Origin: Lineus longissimus
Lineage: Eukaryota > Nemertea > Pilidiophora > Heteronemertea > Lineidae
Length of the DNA stretch: 64,000 nucleotides
Assembly: GCF_910592395.1 (NCBI RefSeq)
Contig: NC_088310.1
Span: forward strand, 1,805,501-1,869,500
Direction: 5' to 3'
Shown here: positions 52,368 to 64,000 of the stretch, one piece after another
How positions within the stretch are numbered: the stretch's first letter is position 1
How the letters are laid out: each line of letters starts with the position of its first letter
Notes under the pieces: generated by a model
Told to the model about the DNA's origin: nothing
What the model saw: only the letters and a program-made list of their open reading frames with translations
The model's database searches: none
Translations under genes and position numbers: made by a program

Positions 52368-53098
52368 CTTGGAGATGCTTTATCTTTTTCTGAAAACAGA
52401 ACAAATAGTTTCAAGATGACCCTGTTGCATTAAACAGATGAAGTTTTTCGCTAATTGAAAACATAAACTTGACAAATATTTCCACTCCAACACTTGCGAC
52501 GGCCCGTAACAGTGGTGGTAAGGGGTGGAACCCCATCCAAACCAAGGTCTACTTGTTAGACTCTGGGGCTGGCTTCATGAAGATAGCCACTTGTTAAAGA
52601 TATCTCTCATCTCGACAAGGAAAGATCACAAGATGACACTTTTTTGGGACTTACTGTATACAAAGGCCATACACAATTGATGCATGTGAAACATAGGGGC
52701 GAAAATGAATCGCCAAATAAATCAATATCTAAACCGAAAAACAAATTGAAATTATTCTTATTCTGAAGTTAAGGTGTGGAGGAATCATAAACATGCACAT
52801 TTTTTTATTGTCATTGAGCATTTAAGTCACAAAACCGTCAAAAATATTTTCACATAAATTTTTTTAGGACCTGGGGGCTGACATTTTGTAATCTCAAAGG
52901 CAGTAGACTAAGGGATTTGTTTTCTATTTTTTCTGCTAAGAATAGCTTTTTTTCTTGATTGACTCTTAATTATTTAAAATTTTTGGATAAAAACTATACT
53001 TTTTGTTTGGATTTTTGTAACTGAAGTAATATATAGAGGGATTTTTATCTTGAGTATAGAGAGTTTATAACCAGATCACGTGATCCATAACCGCAGCC
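52368..53098. promoter_or_regulatory. Divergent promoter region MGME1 / SNX6
   Basis: 731 bp separate the start codons of MGME1 (minus) and SNX6 (plus), with no other gene between. The interval is AT-rich with long T runs. It ends with an E-box palindrome close to the SNX6 ATG. The same two genes are divergent neighbours in human, so a shared promoter is likely old. Confidence 0.6.
53074..53085. promoter_or_regulatory. Perfect 12-bp E-box palindrome GATCACGTGATC
   Basis: It contains TCACGTGA, the core bound by MiT/TFE and USF-type bHLH-ZIP factors and close to the CLEAR consensus of lysosomal/endosomal genes. It lies 13 nt before the SNX6 ATG, so it is in or near the 5' UTR. Function is inferred. 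Confidence 0.5.
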
Positions 53099-56000
53099 AT
53101 GATGGTGGGTGTGCTGGGAATTTCTTCCTGTTGCAGTTTATTTTTTTCCGATTTACCCCTCTAAACAGTCAATAAAACCATCTATTTGTATTTTGCAGGA
53201 CGGAGCCGATAGCCCCGATCTCCTTGGAGATGACCGCGATAAGGTTAGCATGTGTGTTCATTGATTTTTCTGTACTTGAATTAATGGTTGGAGTTCTGCT
53301 GTTTAGTTTTTATCAAAAAAACTTAAAGCAAAAATTCCAGCAGTACTCTGTGCTCCAAACTGACCTAGTCAAAAGGTAGTCAGTCATGAAATCATGATCA
53401 CCCAGGCCCAGACATTTTTGGTTGAAAACATTCAGTTGACACAGTTCTCAGTTGTAAAACAGGTAGCCTTCGTATAGGCCTACATTTAAACATTATACAT
53501 ACAATATTATACCGGTAGTAGAAGTATAGCCAGTATACTAGTATAGTAGGCCTACCGCGCTGGGTATGTGAATGTGAACGCTGTCCTCCTTCGTGATAAA
53601 AAAAATAAGTGATCGTGAATAACTTTGAAGCAATTTAAATTCTTTTGTATTCCTCCAGCCAACCCGCAGTCGTAGGATTACGCTCGGCTCTGTAAGTGTT
53701 TGTGAATCCAACCTGTAAAAATCAGTAGTTTTTCCCATGTCATGTTCCATACCAATTCTGGCACGCCCAAGCATGACATAATATTTGCATGATCAAAAGC
53801 ATTGTGAATTTTGTGTCGTGATTCCTAGTAAGTCTTCCGTTCTAGTGAATTTAGTTTTTAAGTTTATCATTCTTTTGTCATGTGGTGGTATTCTGGTCTT
53901 TTTCTTCAACCGGTACATGTGTGCCTAGCTATGTATAATGAGGGACAAGAGAAGTGACCCATTAGTCACACAAAAACAGGGAGAATGTCGCATTTGGGAC
54001 ATCACATAGTGTCAAAGCCATCTTGATTGTCTTCAATCTACAGTATGTAACTGTCCATGGCATGCTTGTATGGTAGTTTTATTCAATTGATTAGAAAGTA
54101 ATGCTGACATGTTTACACTACACGGCTCTTTAGCTTGTTGAATGCAAAATTTCAACTTATAAAATCTTTATTGCACTTAAAACCAACTTTATTGATTGTT
54201 CAACCAATCTGTTTGTTATGCATGGGTAGCCTTTTGTAGATGTTTTCATATCAAAATTTACGTGTACATGTATGTATGTTTTCTATTGTTGTTACCGGTT
54301 TGTGAAGTTATGAATTACACCATGTGTAACTATAAGGTACATGGTTTTCCCCGACCGGTCACCAGAGTTGGTTCATCTGGAACAAGTTGGTTTTGATTGC
54401 TGTCCTAATCCAACAGTCATCACACCTCTGGTGGAAAGTGGGAGACAACTGTCCTCTTACTTGATTCGAGCAGATGTTATCTGCTCCACTCTAAATTTTT
54501 CAGCGACCGACTTTTCTCACCAAGTGTTCTTCATTGCTATTTCAGCCACGGTCTGAGACCGTTGATCTTTCCCAGGATACATCGTTGATGGTTGACATAT
54601 CTGACGCCTTGAGTGAGCGGGACAAGGTCAAGTTTACAGTTCATACCAAGGTGAGTTGATGACATGTTACAAAGATTTTTACTCAAATGCACATATTTCG
54701 AATGCATAAATCAGTTTCTAAGGCTCGGACAAAAAAGGGACAAATCTGAGCTGAAGGAAGTTTTTGTCAGGAACATAGATTTGCAGAGCAGCAGTACCGC
54801 CGATTTTTTGGTGTGTTTGCTTCCGAAATGTCACATTCTGAATGCCAAGATTTTGAGTGACTTGTGCATCACAATAGCTTTTTGTTTCAGACCACATTGC
54901 CAGATTTCCGTGAATCTGAGTTTTCAGTTGTGCGTCAACATGAGGAATTCATCTGGTTGCACGACCGTTATGTTGAGAATGAAGATTATGCTGGAATCAT
55001 TGTAAGTACAAGTCTGTCGAGTCAAATCAGAGTACATAAAAATTTAACTATTCGCCAGACAGTTTGCTCTTCATGCTAATAACGGTATGGTGGAAACTTG
55101 GTCTAAATCCTGGTTTTCCACAGGTGTTCCATAAAGGAACTGTCTACCTTTTTCGGGTGTCTACCCATACCTTTCATTGATCTTATCCTTGTATTCTCAT
55201 TAATCTTAAAGATTTTAGAGATATGAATACTTTGTCGCATTTTGTACATCGTTTTTTTGGTTGCAGATTCCACCTGCACCTCCACGTCCTGACTTCGACA
55301 ATTCACGTGAGAAGCTACAGAAGCTTGGAGAAGGAGAGGGGACAATGACAAAAGAGGAATTCACAAAGATGAAACAGGAATTAGAAGCGTGAGTCTTCTT
55401 CTTTCCCTTCAACGGTAACAATAGTCTATAGATATATTGACCAATTTCATCAGTTAAGTCAACACGTAACCCCATGTTCCTCTGTTTCCACAGAGTTTAG
55501 CTGTTTGGCCCACATTTTCTCACAAAACCTGGCTCCGCAGGCTAATAAGAGATGGCCATCATATGGATGTGTTACCATTATTTGCATCGTCTCGATGTGA
55601 TTGGCATGATGGAAAATGGATGTGTTACCGTCTTTGAAATGACTGATTGTTTCCTCTTCAGAGAATACTTAGCAACATTCAAGAAAACAGTGGCCATGCA
55701 TGAGGTGTTCCTGCAGAGGCTGGCTGCCCATCCCGTATTGAGGACAGATGTCAACTTCAGAGTGTTCCTTGAGTATGATCAGGATGTGAGTATTGTTTAA
55801 AGCGGTACACCTTATATATAGCCTTCTTATTTGATTCCTCCGCTGATATACCCTTTGGTGTCTTTCTGTGTCTATAAAACTATTGAAACAGTTTGTGGTC
55901 ATCATAAAAAGGCCATGTTTCTTATTTTTACAAAATTACTTGCCATGTTATAAGAAACACTGATCCTGTGAAACTTAATCAATTGTGTTGCTTCTCTTGC

Positions 56001-58529
56001 AGTTAAGTGTGCGCGGCAAAAACAAGAAAGAAAAATTCAGTGGATTCCTTAAAAGTGTCACAAAAACAGCAGATGAAGTATTATTATCGGGACAAAAGGT
56101 TAGTTACTAAATCTCCCCGTAACAAACTCTGAAATGTAGAAGCCTTGCTGGTAGAACCGGAGAAGTAGGAAAAAGAACCCTTGACAGCTTTTCATTGGTA
56201 TGGTGTTATTCCATTGATGCGTCAAAAATTGGTCTGGGTTGAATAACATCGCCACAATTTTGTGCTGTCAGTCAACCAGCTGCTTTGAAGTATGAAGACC
56301 TTAAGCATTGTCTATGTATCATTTCTCTGCACAACCTGTAAGTCATAACTTCTCATCTCTTCACAGGATGTTGATGAATTTTTTGAGCACCAGAAGGTTT
56401 TCCTCGTCGAATATTACGTAAGGATAAAAGATGCGACTGCCAAAGGAGATAAAATGACCAAAGTCCATAAGTGTAAGTTTATATCAAAGTTCTCGATCGC
56501 CACACTTGTCAGGGCAGGTGTAAAAGTGCATTGAATTGCCTTCTCCGGTTGATTCTACTGATAATGCTCTTGATTTGTTGTTATTTCTCATCCTTTTGAA
56601 TCGTTGCCCCATTTTGGTGCTGCATGCCAAACTAGAAAGTGTATGCATGCATCTTAGAAGCATCCCATGTAGATTTCATATAAGTGGCAGAGCTCATGCT
56701 TGTCTTCTCTGCATCCTCGGCACAATGCATGATCAGTAGTTTACAACATTCACTTTAAAGCATGATCATGAATTAGTAGCTGCGTCAGTATTCTTCAGAC
56801 TTACTGTTTCTGATAGCGTAAACTTCAATATTGGAATGCCTACAAGATGTAGGTCATACAGATGGGGAGGGGAACATGCAGTAAGGTTTATAATAGTCAT
56901 TAATACAGATGGCTAAGAAATGTTCTTACTGTTAATATTCTTACTTTCAGCTGTAGCTGATACATACATTAAAATATCAAGTGGTCTTTTGCAATTAGCA
57001 ACTTTGGAAAATACACAACTAGACAAGTAAGTTATGTTTGTTCTTCTGTCTTGAAGGAAGATTCTAATTTCCAAGTCGGTACACGTTTGGACTAATATTG
57101 GCCATGTATCTGCGTAACGAAATTCCTCCACAGGGAGGATAGTTGGACGTCCCTTATGCTTAGGAGTGTCCTATAAACATAACTGCTTTTCAGTGACAAA
57201 ATATTTCTTCTCATGTGACACGTGTTAAAGTTTCTGCATCTGTTTCCAGATTTTTTAACCGAATAGCCGAATGTTTTGAGAAAGCAAGGAAACTAGAGGG
57301 TCGTGTTGCATCGGACGAAGATCTAAAACTCTCCGACACACTGCGCTACTACATGAGAGATTCCGCCGCTGCCAAGGCACTACTATACAGAAGAAGTCGT
57401 GCATTAGCCGATTATGAAAATGCCAATAAAGCATTAGATAAGGCCAGGTCAAAGAACAAAGATGTACAGTTGGTGAGCAGAACTTTTTTGCTCCAAAAGC
57501 TCCTTTTCTTGCTGAATTGATTATTGAGTATCGGCAAAAGATGCCATCCACATGAAGAGGTGATAAGTAACAATGACAGCAATGTCAAAAGGCAGTTATT
57601 TCTTATTAAGTCATGCCTTTGTATCTTCCAAGTTGGCATCAGCCTTAATAGTTTCTTTTGGAACCTTGACCAGTCAAGATATCTTGACTCCATTCTATCT
57701 CTTTACAGGCTGAAAATACCCAGCAAGCCTCTTGTGAAAAATTTGAAAGCATTTCAGAGACAGCAAAACAAGGTTTGTATTGAGAGGAAATGGTTGTTAG
57801 AGCTCTGTTTGCCTAATTACGCTATTTATGTGGAAATTACCAATCAAATTGGTTTCATTTTGGGTTGGAAAATTTGACCAAAAACAATTTGAGTTGATTG
57901 AAAATAGCAGCTCTTGAATACTATGATGAGTTGTATACACAGGCTTTGCTATAGATTTTCATTGTCCATATTTTTCTTTCAGAACTGACAGACTTTAAGG
58001 CCAGAAGAATCCAACACTTCAGAAAGAATATGATAGATTTAGCTGAATTAGAGTTGAAGCACGCCAAGGTAGGACAAAAGCAATACTAACATTCCTTTGA
58101 GGTTGATGATTCTTCTTAACTGGAACTTTTTACTTCAAGCTTTGTTAGTGATCATATGCTTTTTCATCAGCAAACATGTGGGAAGGACTCCGAGAGAATG
58201 CCATCCCTGCATCCTATGTTAAAGTTTGTTTCTTATATAGACAGAGACAGAGCTTTGTCAATCCTTAATACTGTATTTCGGGGAATGCAAAAGAGGAACT
58301 CTTAAACGCTCACTTAAACTTCAAACTCTAATGAAATAGAACTAAGGTGCCTCAGAAAGGATTTGAGCCCACAACCTCTCAGTCACGAATCTGGCACTCT
58401 GGCCACAACGCCCCGGGCTCCCTATGCTCAGTCGTCATAATAATCTTAATGATCTTTATTTCCTTTTCTCCACAGGCTCAAATGCAACTGCTGCGAAATT
58501 GCATAACATCATTGAAGGAGGAGTTCTAA
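53099..58529 (+). CDS. SNX6: Sorting nexin 5/6-type SNX-BAR protein (complete, 14 exons)
   Basis: SNX5/SNX6 pair with SNX1/SNX2 in the ESCPE-1/retromer SNX-BAR coat for endosome-to-Golgi and recycling transport. Exons: 53099-53104, 53199-53243, 53659-53691, 54546-54650, 54891-55001, 55267-55388, 55662-55785, 56003-56098, 56367-56472, 56951-57026, 57250-57472, 57709-57772, 57983-58068, 58476-58529. They sum to 1251 nt (416 aa), or 405 aa without the 33-nt exon 3 (human SNX6 406, SNX5 404). The start [11 protein letters not shown] resembles SNX6. The PX domain (about 45-190) carries [31 protein letters not shown] and the long helical insert [14 protein letters not shown] typical of SNX5/6. The C-terminal half is the BAR domain ([48 protein letters not shown]). 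Exon 1 has only six coding bases (ATG ATG), assigned by phase and homology. Confidence 0.95.
58345..58425 (-). mobile_element. tRNA-derived SINE fragment in the last SNX6 intron
   Basis: Read on the minus strand, TGGCCAGAGTGCC (58405-58393) resembles a pol III A box and GGGCTCAAATCC (58370-58359) a B box, separated by about 22 nt, as in the head of a serine- or leucine-tRNA-derived SINE. No tail or target duplication was traced. Confidence 0.45.
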
Positions 58530-61231
58530 CTGTACAGTGTATGGAGATGTTACTGTGGTTTCTACGGAGCATGTGTTATACATTCGCTTCAGAGAACAAT
58601 TGGCAACCATTTGGAACTGAGAAAAGTTATTTAGCAAAGCATGCCAGCTTTGTTTTTGCAGTGTTGGAAGAAAAAGAACTTTGGAACTTGATAAAGTGTG
58701 AGCCATTTTGTAGAAAAGGAAGAAGGAATTATCATGTGTTAATTACAGGGTGTACCAGAAATTTGTTTAGTGTTGGTTACCTATGGTTGGTTTCGACCAA
58801 TGTTATTGAAAGCTTGATTTGTTTTGAAGATTCCTTAACCTTTTACCTTGTGCTTGGCAGTGTTCGGTCATAGCATGTTTTTGGTACACCATGTAGCTTT
58901 ACACAAGTAGTCATGTATAGCTTGAAAAGAGATAATTTTGTAGAAATGTGATAAGATGTGTAGAAGGTGACACATTTTCGAATGAGCTCTTCAGTTGTGG
59001 CTAGTTGATTTAAGTTATCTTATAAGATGGTGTATTTTAACAATTTATTTTCATACAGTAGATTAGTTGTAGCACTGGCAGTGATGAAGTCGAGTGAGTT
59101 GGTCGACCTTGATGGTCACAGTAATACACATTTCAATCATCATTCTTCCAAGGCAGTTGTGAATGTGGACTTGTGTAGTCCAGTGCCACATGTCACTTGA
59201 AGGAAAGAATCTTTCAGGGAGTTATCATCATGCCAGTTTATGGACCACTCCTCTAATTCCACATGAAAATATGTCCACTTCATATGTTAATGTTCCTGTC
59301 TATTTGAAGGTGAACTGTTTACTGATCTTGATCACTGTCCCAAAAATCCTCCAATGGAATCATAGTCTATCAAACTATTGTAAATATTTAATATTAATGA
59401 AACATTGCTAGTCCTCCTGCTGACTTCACACATGTTACCTTAAGTCTGATTAAGCCTAGACCCACTGCAGCTGGCTGTCCAAAGATTTCGTTATCCACAT
59501 CCACAGAAACAAAACTGAATATGGTGTTCCAGTGTGATGTCACTTTGACATGGTGCAGTTTGGCCAGACATTGTTGTACTAACTACTGCATTTCACCCAT
59601 TACATATCGGGCTTGATAGAGTATGATGATGTGCATGGATAAGGGTTGCCCGGGAAAAGTCTTTGACAGGTTTCAATGCTTTTGGCTTCTGCATGGATGA
59701 TGCTGGGGGGGGGGGGGGGGGTACTAGTGCAAGTATTTAAATAACAGTTTTCAGTGAAACACATTATTATGTAACTAAATAAATTGCAATTAACACTTAT
59801 TTAAGATTGATTTAGTACTATTTCTGCTTTTTTAGACTGTGTGTTGAAAGGTCCAATGTGCTAATCTGTCTAGAAAATTGTGCCAATGTCTGACTTGATT
59901 TTTCACCAAAAGTGAGTTTGAGTTTGGCTTCGAGTAAAGTGATTACATAATGTACAATCCCCAATTCGTAACCTGTACATTTAGATCACTGGCCAGATCT
60001 GCATGTACTGTTTTACAATGATTTCTCACTGTATGGTTTTGTAAACTAGTTTGAAGGAAATTCTTGTGAACTTGATATGCTATGGCAGATAACCTAATAT
60101 CTGATTGCCAATCTACTTAAAACTAATGAGTTTACAAACTGATCATGTATCAATTCTAAAAGAATGGCTAAGATATGTACCAATCTTTGTTTATCCTTGG
60201 TTATGTTTGTCAAAGAAAAATGGTCAAATTATCATTCAGGGTATCTTGGGTTATTCTAATAATATACATGTAGATTGAAAGTTTCTAATCATTTCTTTCC
60301 AGATTTTGGTTTCAGTCAAGGTACAGCGTTAGTGGGGTTTTGGGACCAATGTAATGTCTATTCTTTTATACTTTGTCTTCATGTTTTCATTTGATTAATA
60401 GCCTACCTAGTAGGTATACAATGTGCACTCATTTTCAATACCCTGGCCATCAGTCAATGTCACTATGAGGAGAATTAGCTATGCGGATGTTTGAATCATA
60501 TGTATGTAAGTGCAACCTAAATAGGTGTATAAATTTCTTGTGCTATGATCCGCGAATGTCAATTCAGGGAATGAAAATGTCTTCATTCTCAATTCCAAAT
60601 CACATCGATATGTTGTAATCTTGTTTATGGTGCAAGGCATGCATGTCTTCACTACTGTGAATAAATTTAATGACAGAAGAATTCGTTTGGTTCGGCTCAT
60701 TTCTTAACTACGTTCCAGAATCTGGATCATCAGAGTCCCTGTTTTGGACAATTAAATTATGGTCCCACAATTCATTGTGAATAAGTACAATGTGTAGGTT
60801 GCAAACTGACCCCAAATACCCCTCCCATGGTCAAGTTTAGAGGACAACAGATATTGGCTGCCTTGGCACTGTCCTAAGCCATTTATTCTGACAACAAGGC
60901 CCATCCAAGGGTTAACAAAGTATTGCATGATCCGTGGGATAATGATGTTTGGATTTAGGTCACTCTAACTGCATGAGATTGAAGTTCACCCATTGATAAC
61001 GGGCAGGATATGATCGATTGACATGAACAGCAATAATGCATTGTGTCCTTTTGTTATCAGATGATCTCGCTGAATCATGTGTATGAGGAATCTTCATTGG
61101 AAAACACATCATATTGAACAAGGAAGTAGGCCCTGTAGTTACATATGTTATAGAGGTATAACCCTAAAATAGGAGACAACTGCGTTCTTAATCGTGTATC
61201 AGAGACAAGAGAAGCCACAGACCATGATGTT
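58530..61231. other. SNX6 3' flank without further gene
   Basis: Contains the SNX6 3' UTR, with AATAAA at 59778-59783 the most likely signal among several. There is a 17-G homopolymer at 59705-59721, which is also an assembly-risk point. The rest is AT-rich sequence with short chance ORFs. Nothing else is supported. Confidence 0.5.
59778..59783 (+). terminator. Candidate SNX6 polyadenylation signal AATAAA
   Basis: Plus-strand AATAAA about 1.25 kb past the stop codon. Another lies near 60660, so usage is uncertain. Confidence 0.35.
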
Positions 61232-62545
61232 CTTGTCAGAGACATGAGACTCTGATCTAATATTTGAGGTCCAACCCTCTGTCAGAGAGAACAGCATCTT
61301 GTCAGAGACATGAGACTCTGATCTAATATTTGAGGTCCAACCCTCAGCCAGAGAGAACAGCGTCTTGTCAGAGACATGAGACTCTGATCTAATATTTGAG
61401 GTCCAACCCTCAGCCAGAGAGAACTGCATCTTGTCAGAGACATGAGACTCTGATCTAATATTTGAGGTCCAACCCTCAGCCAGAGAGAACTGCATCTTGT
61501 CAGAGACATGAGACTCTGATCTAATATTTGAGGTCCAACCCTCAGCCAGAGAGAACAGCGTCTTGTCAGAGACATGAGACTCTGATCTAATATTTGAGGT
61601 CCGATCCTCTGTCAGAGAGAACAGCGTCTTGTCAGAGACATGAGACTCTGATCTAATATTTGAGGTCCGATCCTCTGTCAGAGAGAACAGCGTCTTGTCA
61701 GAGACATGAGACTCTGATCTAATCTTTGAGGTCCGATCCTCTGTCAGAGAGAACAGCGTCTTGTCAGAGACATGAGACTCTGATCTAATCTTTGAGGTCC
61801 GATCCTCTGTCAGAGAGAACAGCGTCTTGTCAGAGACATGAGACTCTGATCTAATCTTTGAGGTCCGATCCTCTGTCAGAGAGAACAGCGTCTTGTCAGA
61901 GACATGAGACTCTGATCTAATATTTGAGGTCCGATCCTCTGTCAGAGAGAACAGCGTCTTGTCAGAGACATGAGACTCTGATCTAATCTTTGAGGTCCGA
62001 TCCTCTGTCAGAGAGAACAGCGTCTTGTCAGAGACATGAGACTCTGATCTAATCTTTGAGGTCCGATCCTCTGTCAGAGAGAACAGCGTCTTGTCAGAGA
62101 CATGAGACTGTGATCTAATCTTTGAGGTTCAACCCTCAGCCAGAGAGAACTGCATCTTGTCAGAGACATGAGACTCTGATCTAATCTTTGAGGTCCAACC
62201 CTCAGCCAGAGAGAACAGCGTCTTGTCAGAGACATGAGACTCTGATCTAATCTTTAAGGTCCAGCCCTCTGTCAGAGAGAACAGCGTCTTGTCAGAGACA
62301 TGAGACTCTGATCTAATCTTTGAGGTCCAGCCCTCTGTCAGAGAGAACAGCTTCTTGTCAGAGACACGAGACTCTGATCTAATCTTTGAGGTCCAACCCT
62401 CAGCCAGAGAGAACAGCGTCTTGTCAGAGACATGAGACTCTGATCTAATCTTTGAGGTCCAACCCTCAGCCAGAGAGAACAGCGTCTTGTCAGAGACATG
62501 AGACTGTGATCTAATATTTGACGTCCAGCCCTCAGCCAGAGAGGA
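61232..62545. repeat. 66-bp tandem array, 20 copies
   Basis: CTTGTCAGAGACA begins at 61232 and recurs every 66 bp to 62486, twenty times. Each unit contains the inverted pair TCAGAG...CTCTGA around ACATGAGA. Variant positions split the array into blocks: outer copies carry mostly CCAACCCTC, a central block carries CCGATCCTCTGTC, and the AATATTTG/AATCTTTG choice also varies. Since 66 is divisible by three, the minus strand is open across nearly the whole array (FSLAEGWTSNIRSESHVSDK-type 22-residue repeat), broken by one TGA near 62129. There are no unique spacers, so it is a minisatellite, not CRISPR-like. Confidence 0.95.
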
Positions 62546-64000
62546 TAACATACGACACTGAAGACAAAAATTATTCTATTCAAAATTTTATTGCTGTATA
62601 AAAGACACACTTTACAAATAGTCTACGCATACAATTCAAATGAGGTTTGTACAAAACCTGAATATAGGGTCATATGCAATGGATCAACTTCCCAAATACA
62701 ATACAACCATCTCCATACAATGACATTCATTCTAAATACTGTTCATGACTGCGCAAGATGCCAATGTTACATGACCGCATAAAAAACAACAATAACTATC
62801 ATGACTGTGTTCTAAAACTTACAATGGTACAAACCAGATAAATATTCTTAGTGCAGCATCAAGGGACCTGTGATCAGTAACTGAACAATCAGAAGAAAAA
62901 CGCTCGTAGGCAGCAGTCACAATAATCTCTGGAAATGTTTATACTTGGGAAGTTGTCCAGGAAGTCGTGCGATACAAGGACTGTTACAAGTGTATTCAAC
63001 ATGGTATGAAACCAAGGGGCGGGGCTCTCTATTCAACTTAGTGCCCTTACTTCATGACGACAGGCCTCAATACTCAACACACCACCTGGTTTTTTAATAA
63101 ATTATCTGCAAGTTCTACTGTTCAAGCTAATAAGCTGCAAAAGATGTTTTCTAGATTTTGAGTGTCGTGAATGTTGAGCTATTATTAATCCCTAACGTGC
63201 AAGTTGCATCAAGCTGTGGAGAATAAGTGAGATGAAGAACGTGATGAAGTACACAGTTGTACAGAAATCTAAAAATTGGCAGTGCAGTTTCAAGCTCAAA
63301 TAACATACTTTCATTTCATTCCATGATAACTCAAAAGAGAATCCTAGTTTTTGGTCAGAAGATACAAAATACAAATTTCAGGACTGCACAAGAAAGGAAA
63401 GAGTTGGGCAGTTGTATTTGCTGCAAGTCCCTATTTCAAAGACACTTGCCTTCATTTCATAACGACAGTGATGAGTATGTGTTTACATTTTGAGATATGA
63501 AATATTAAGCTCAACTGTTTCTCAAAGGGCATATATTGAATTTGCTAAGATTACTCTAGAATGAAATAAGGTATACAAGAAGCTGAATATAGGAGACATC
63601 TCATTCAAAGGATTACAGGTGCTTTTGAAGAAATTTGAGATTTGCAATACCTGGATATTTATAGAGAAGATTATGGACAATTTCAGGTATTTTTAACAGG
63701 TAAGAGCCATAAAAGATGTAACATTCACTGACAAGTAAGGTTTGGACACAGTGCATAACATTCATATTACTGTAAACATGTCTCTCACTATCCACGATGC
63801 TGGAATTGCCCATGTGAAGACATTGAGAAAAACTTTTTCAATCTGCCTGTAGTCTTACTTGTTAACAATGGAAATTGGGAGAACCATTCGTGGCATTAAC
63901 GACAAAAGATTAGTCGACAATGTCACACGGAACCACGACGCAGACAAGCTGGTTATTGTTGTCATCCATCAGTTCCCATTGTACTACAAGTTGAAGCTGA
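62546..64000. other. Right flank, possible 3' UTR of a minus-strand gene beyond the window
   Basis: AT-rich, with no supported coding exon. A minus-strand AATAAA at 62587-62592, right beside the 66-bp array, could end a transcript entering from the right. This is speculative. Confidence 0.3.

Noticed and set aside
61232-62545. CRISPR-like array
   Set aside because: Units are contiguous 66-bp repeats without unique spacers, in a eukaryotic genome.

Overview
The window is eukaryotic nuclear DNA. Genes are split by many short introns with canonical GT-AG borders, coding exons are interspersed with AT-rich introns, and there are MITE-like repeats and simple tandem arrays. The conserved genes are animal genes (CDAN1, CEP170, MGME1, SNX5/6). 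Short palindromes such as TAGGCCTA and TACATGTA recur in the non-coding DNA. Gene structures and protein divergence suggest a marine invertebrate bilaterian (spiralian or non-vertebrate deuterostome); the exact taxon cannot be fixed from sequence alone.

Layout. (1) 1-1604: flank with a degenerate repeat. (2) 1605-12605, minus strand: complete codanin-1 gene (CDAN1), 25 coding exons, about 1375 aa, with a pogo-like MITE in one intron. (3) 12746-14365, plus strand: a small, very acidic, unrecognised protein (246 aa), head to head with CDAN1 with only 140 bp between the start codons. (4) 14366-18054: 3' flanks and repeats. (5) 18055-37744, minus strand: complete CEP170/CEP170B-type centrosomal gene, 18 coding exons, about 1851 aa, with an N-terminal FHA domain. 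One FHA intron has every hallmark of a minor-spliceosome AT-AC (U12) intron. The 5' end of the first FHA exon, with its splice acceptor, is amplified as a 116-bp tandem array just upstream. (6) 38550-49453, minus strand: several isolated open exons of unknown affiliation, plus MITE-like repeats. (7) 50439-52367, minus strand: complete MGME1 (mitochondrial exonuclease), divergent from (8) 53099-58529, plus strand: complete SNX5/SNX6-type retromer SNX-BAR gene. MGME1 and SNX5 are also divergent neighbours in human, so this looks like ancient microsynteny. (9) 58530-64000: 3' flank, a 17-G homopolymer and a 20-copy 66-bp tandem array that is almost entirely open on the minus strand.

Exon borders were read by eye. 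For CDAN1, CEP170, MGME1, SNX6 and the acidic gene, splice phases and total lengths add up to uninterrupted frames from ATG to stop, which is the main support for the models. The strongest observations are the AT-AC intron, the 116-bp exon-start array, the 33-nt cassette exon of SNX6, the E-box palindrome just upstream of the SNX6 start, and the unassigned phase-0 exons upstream of CEP170.
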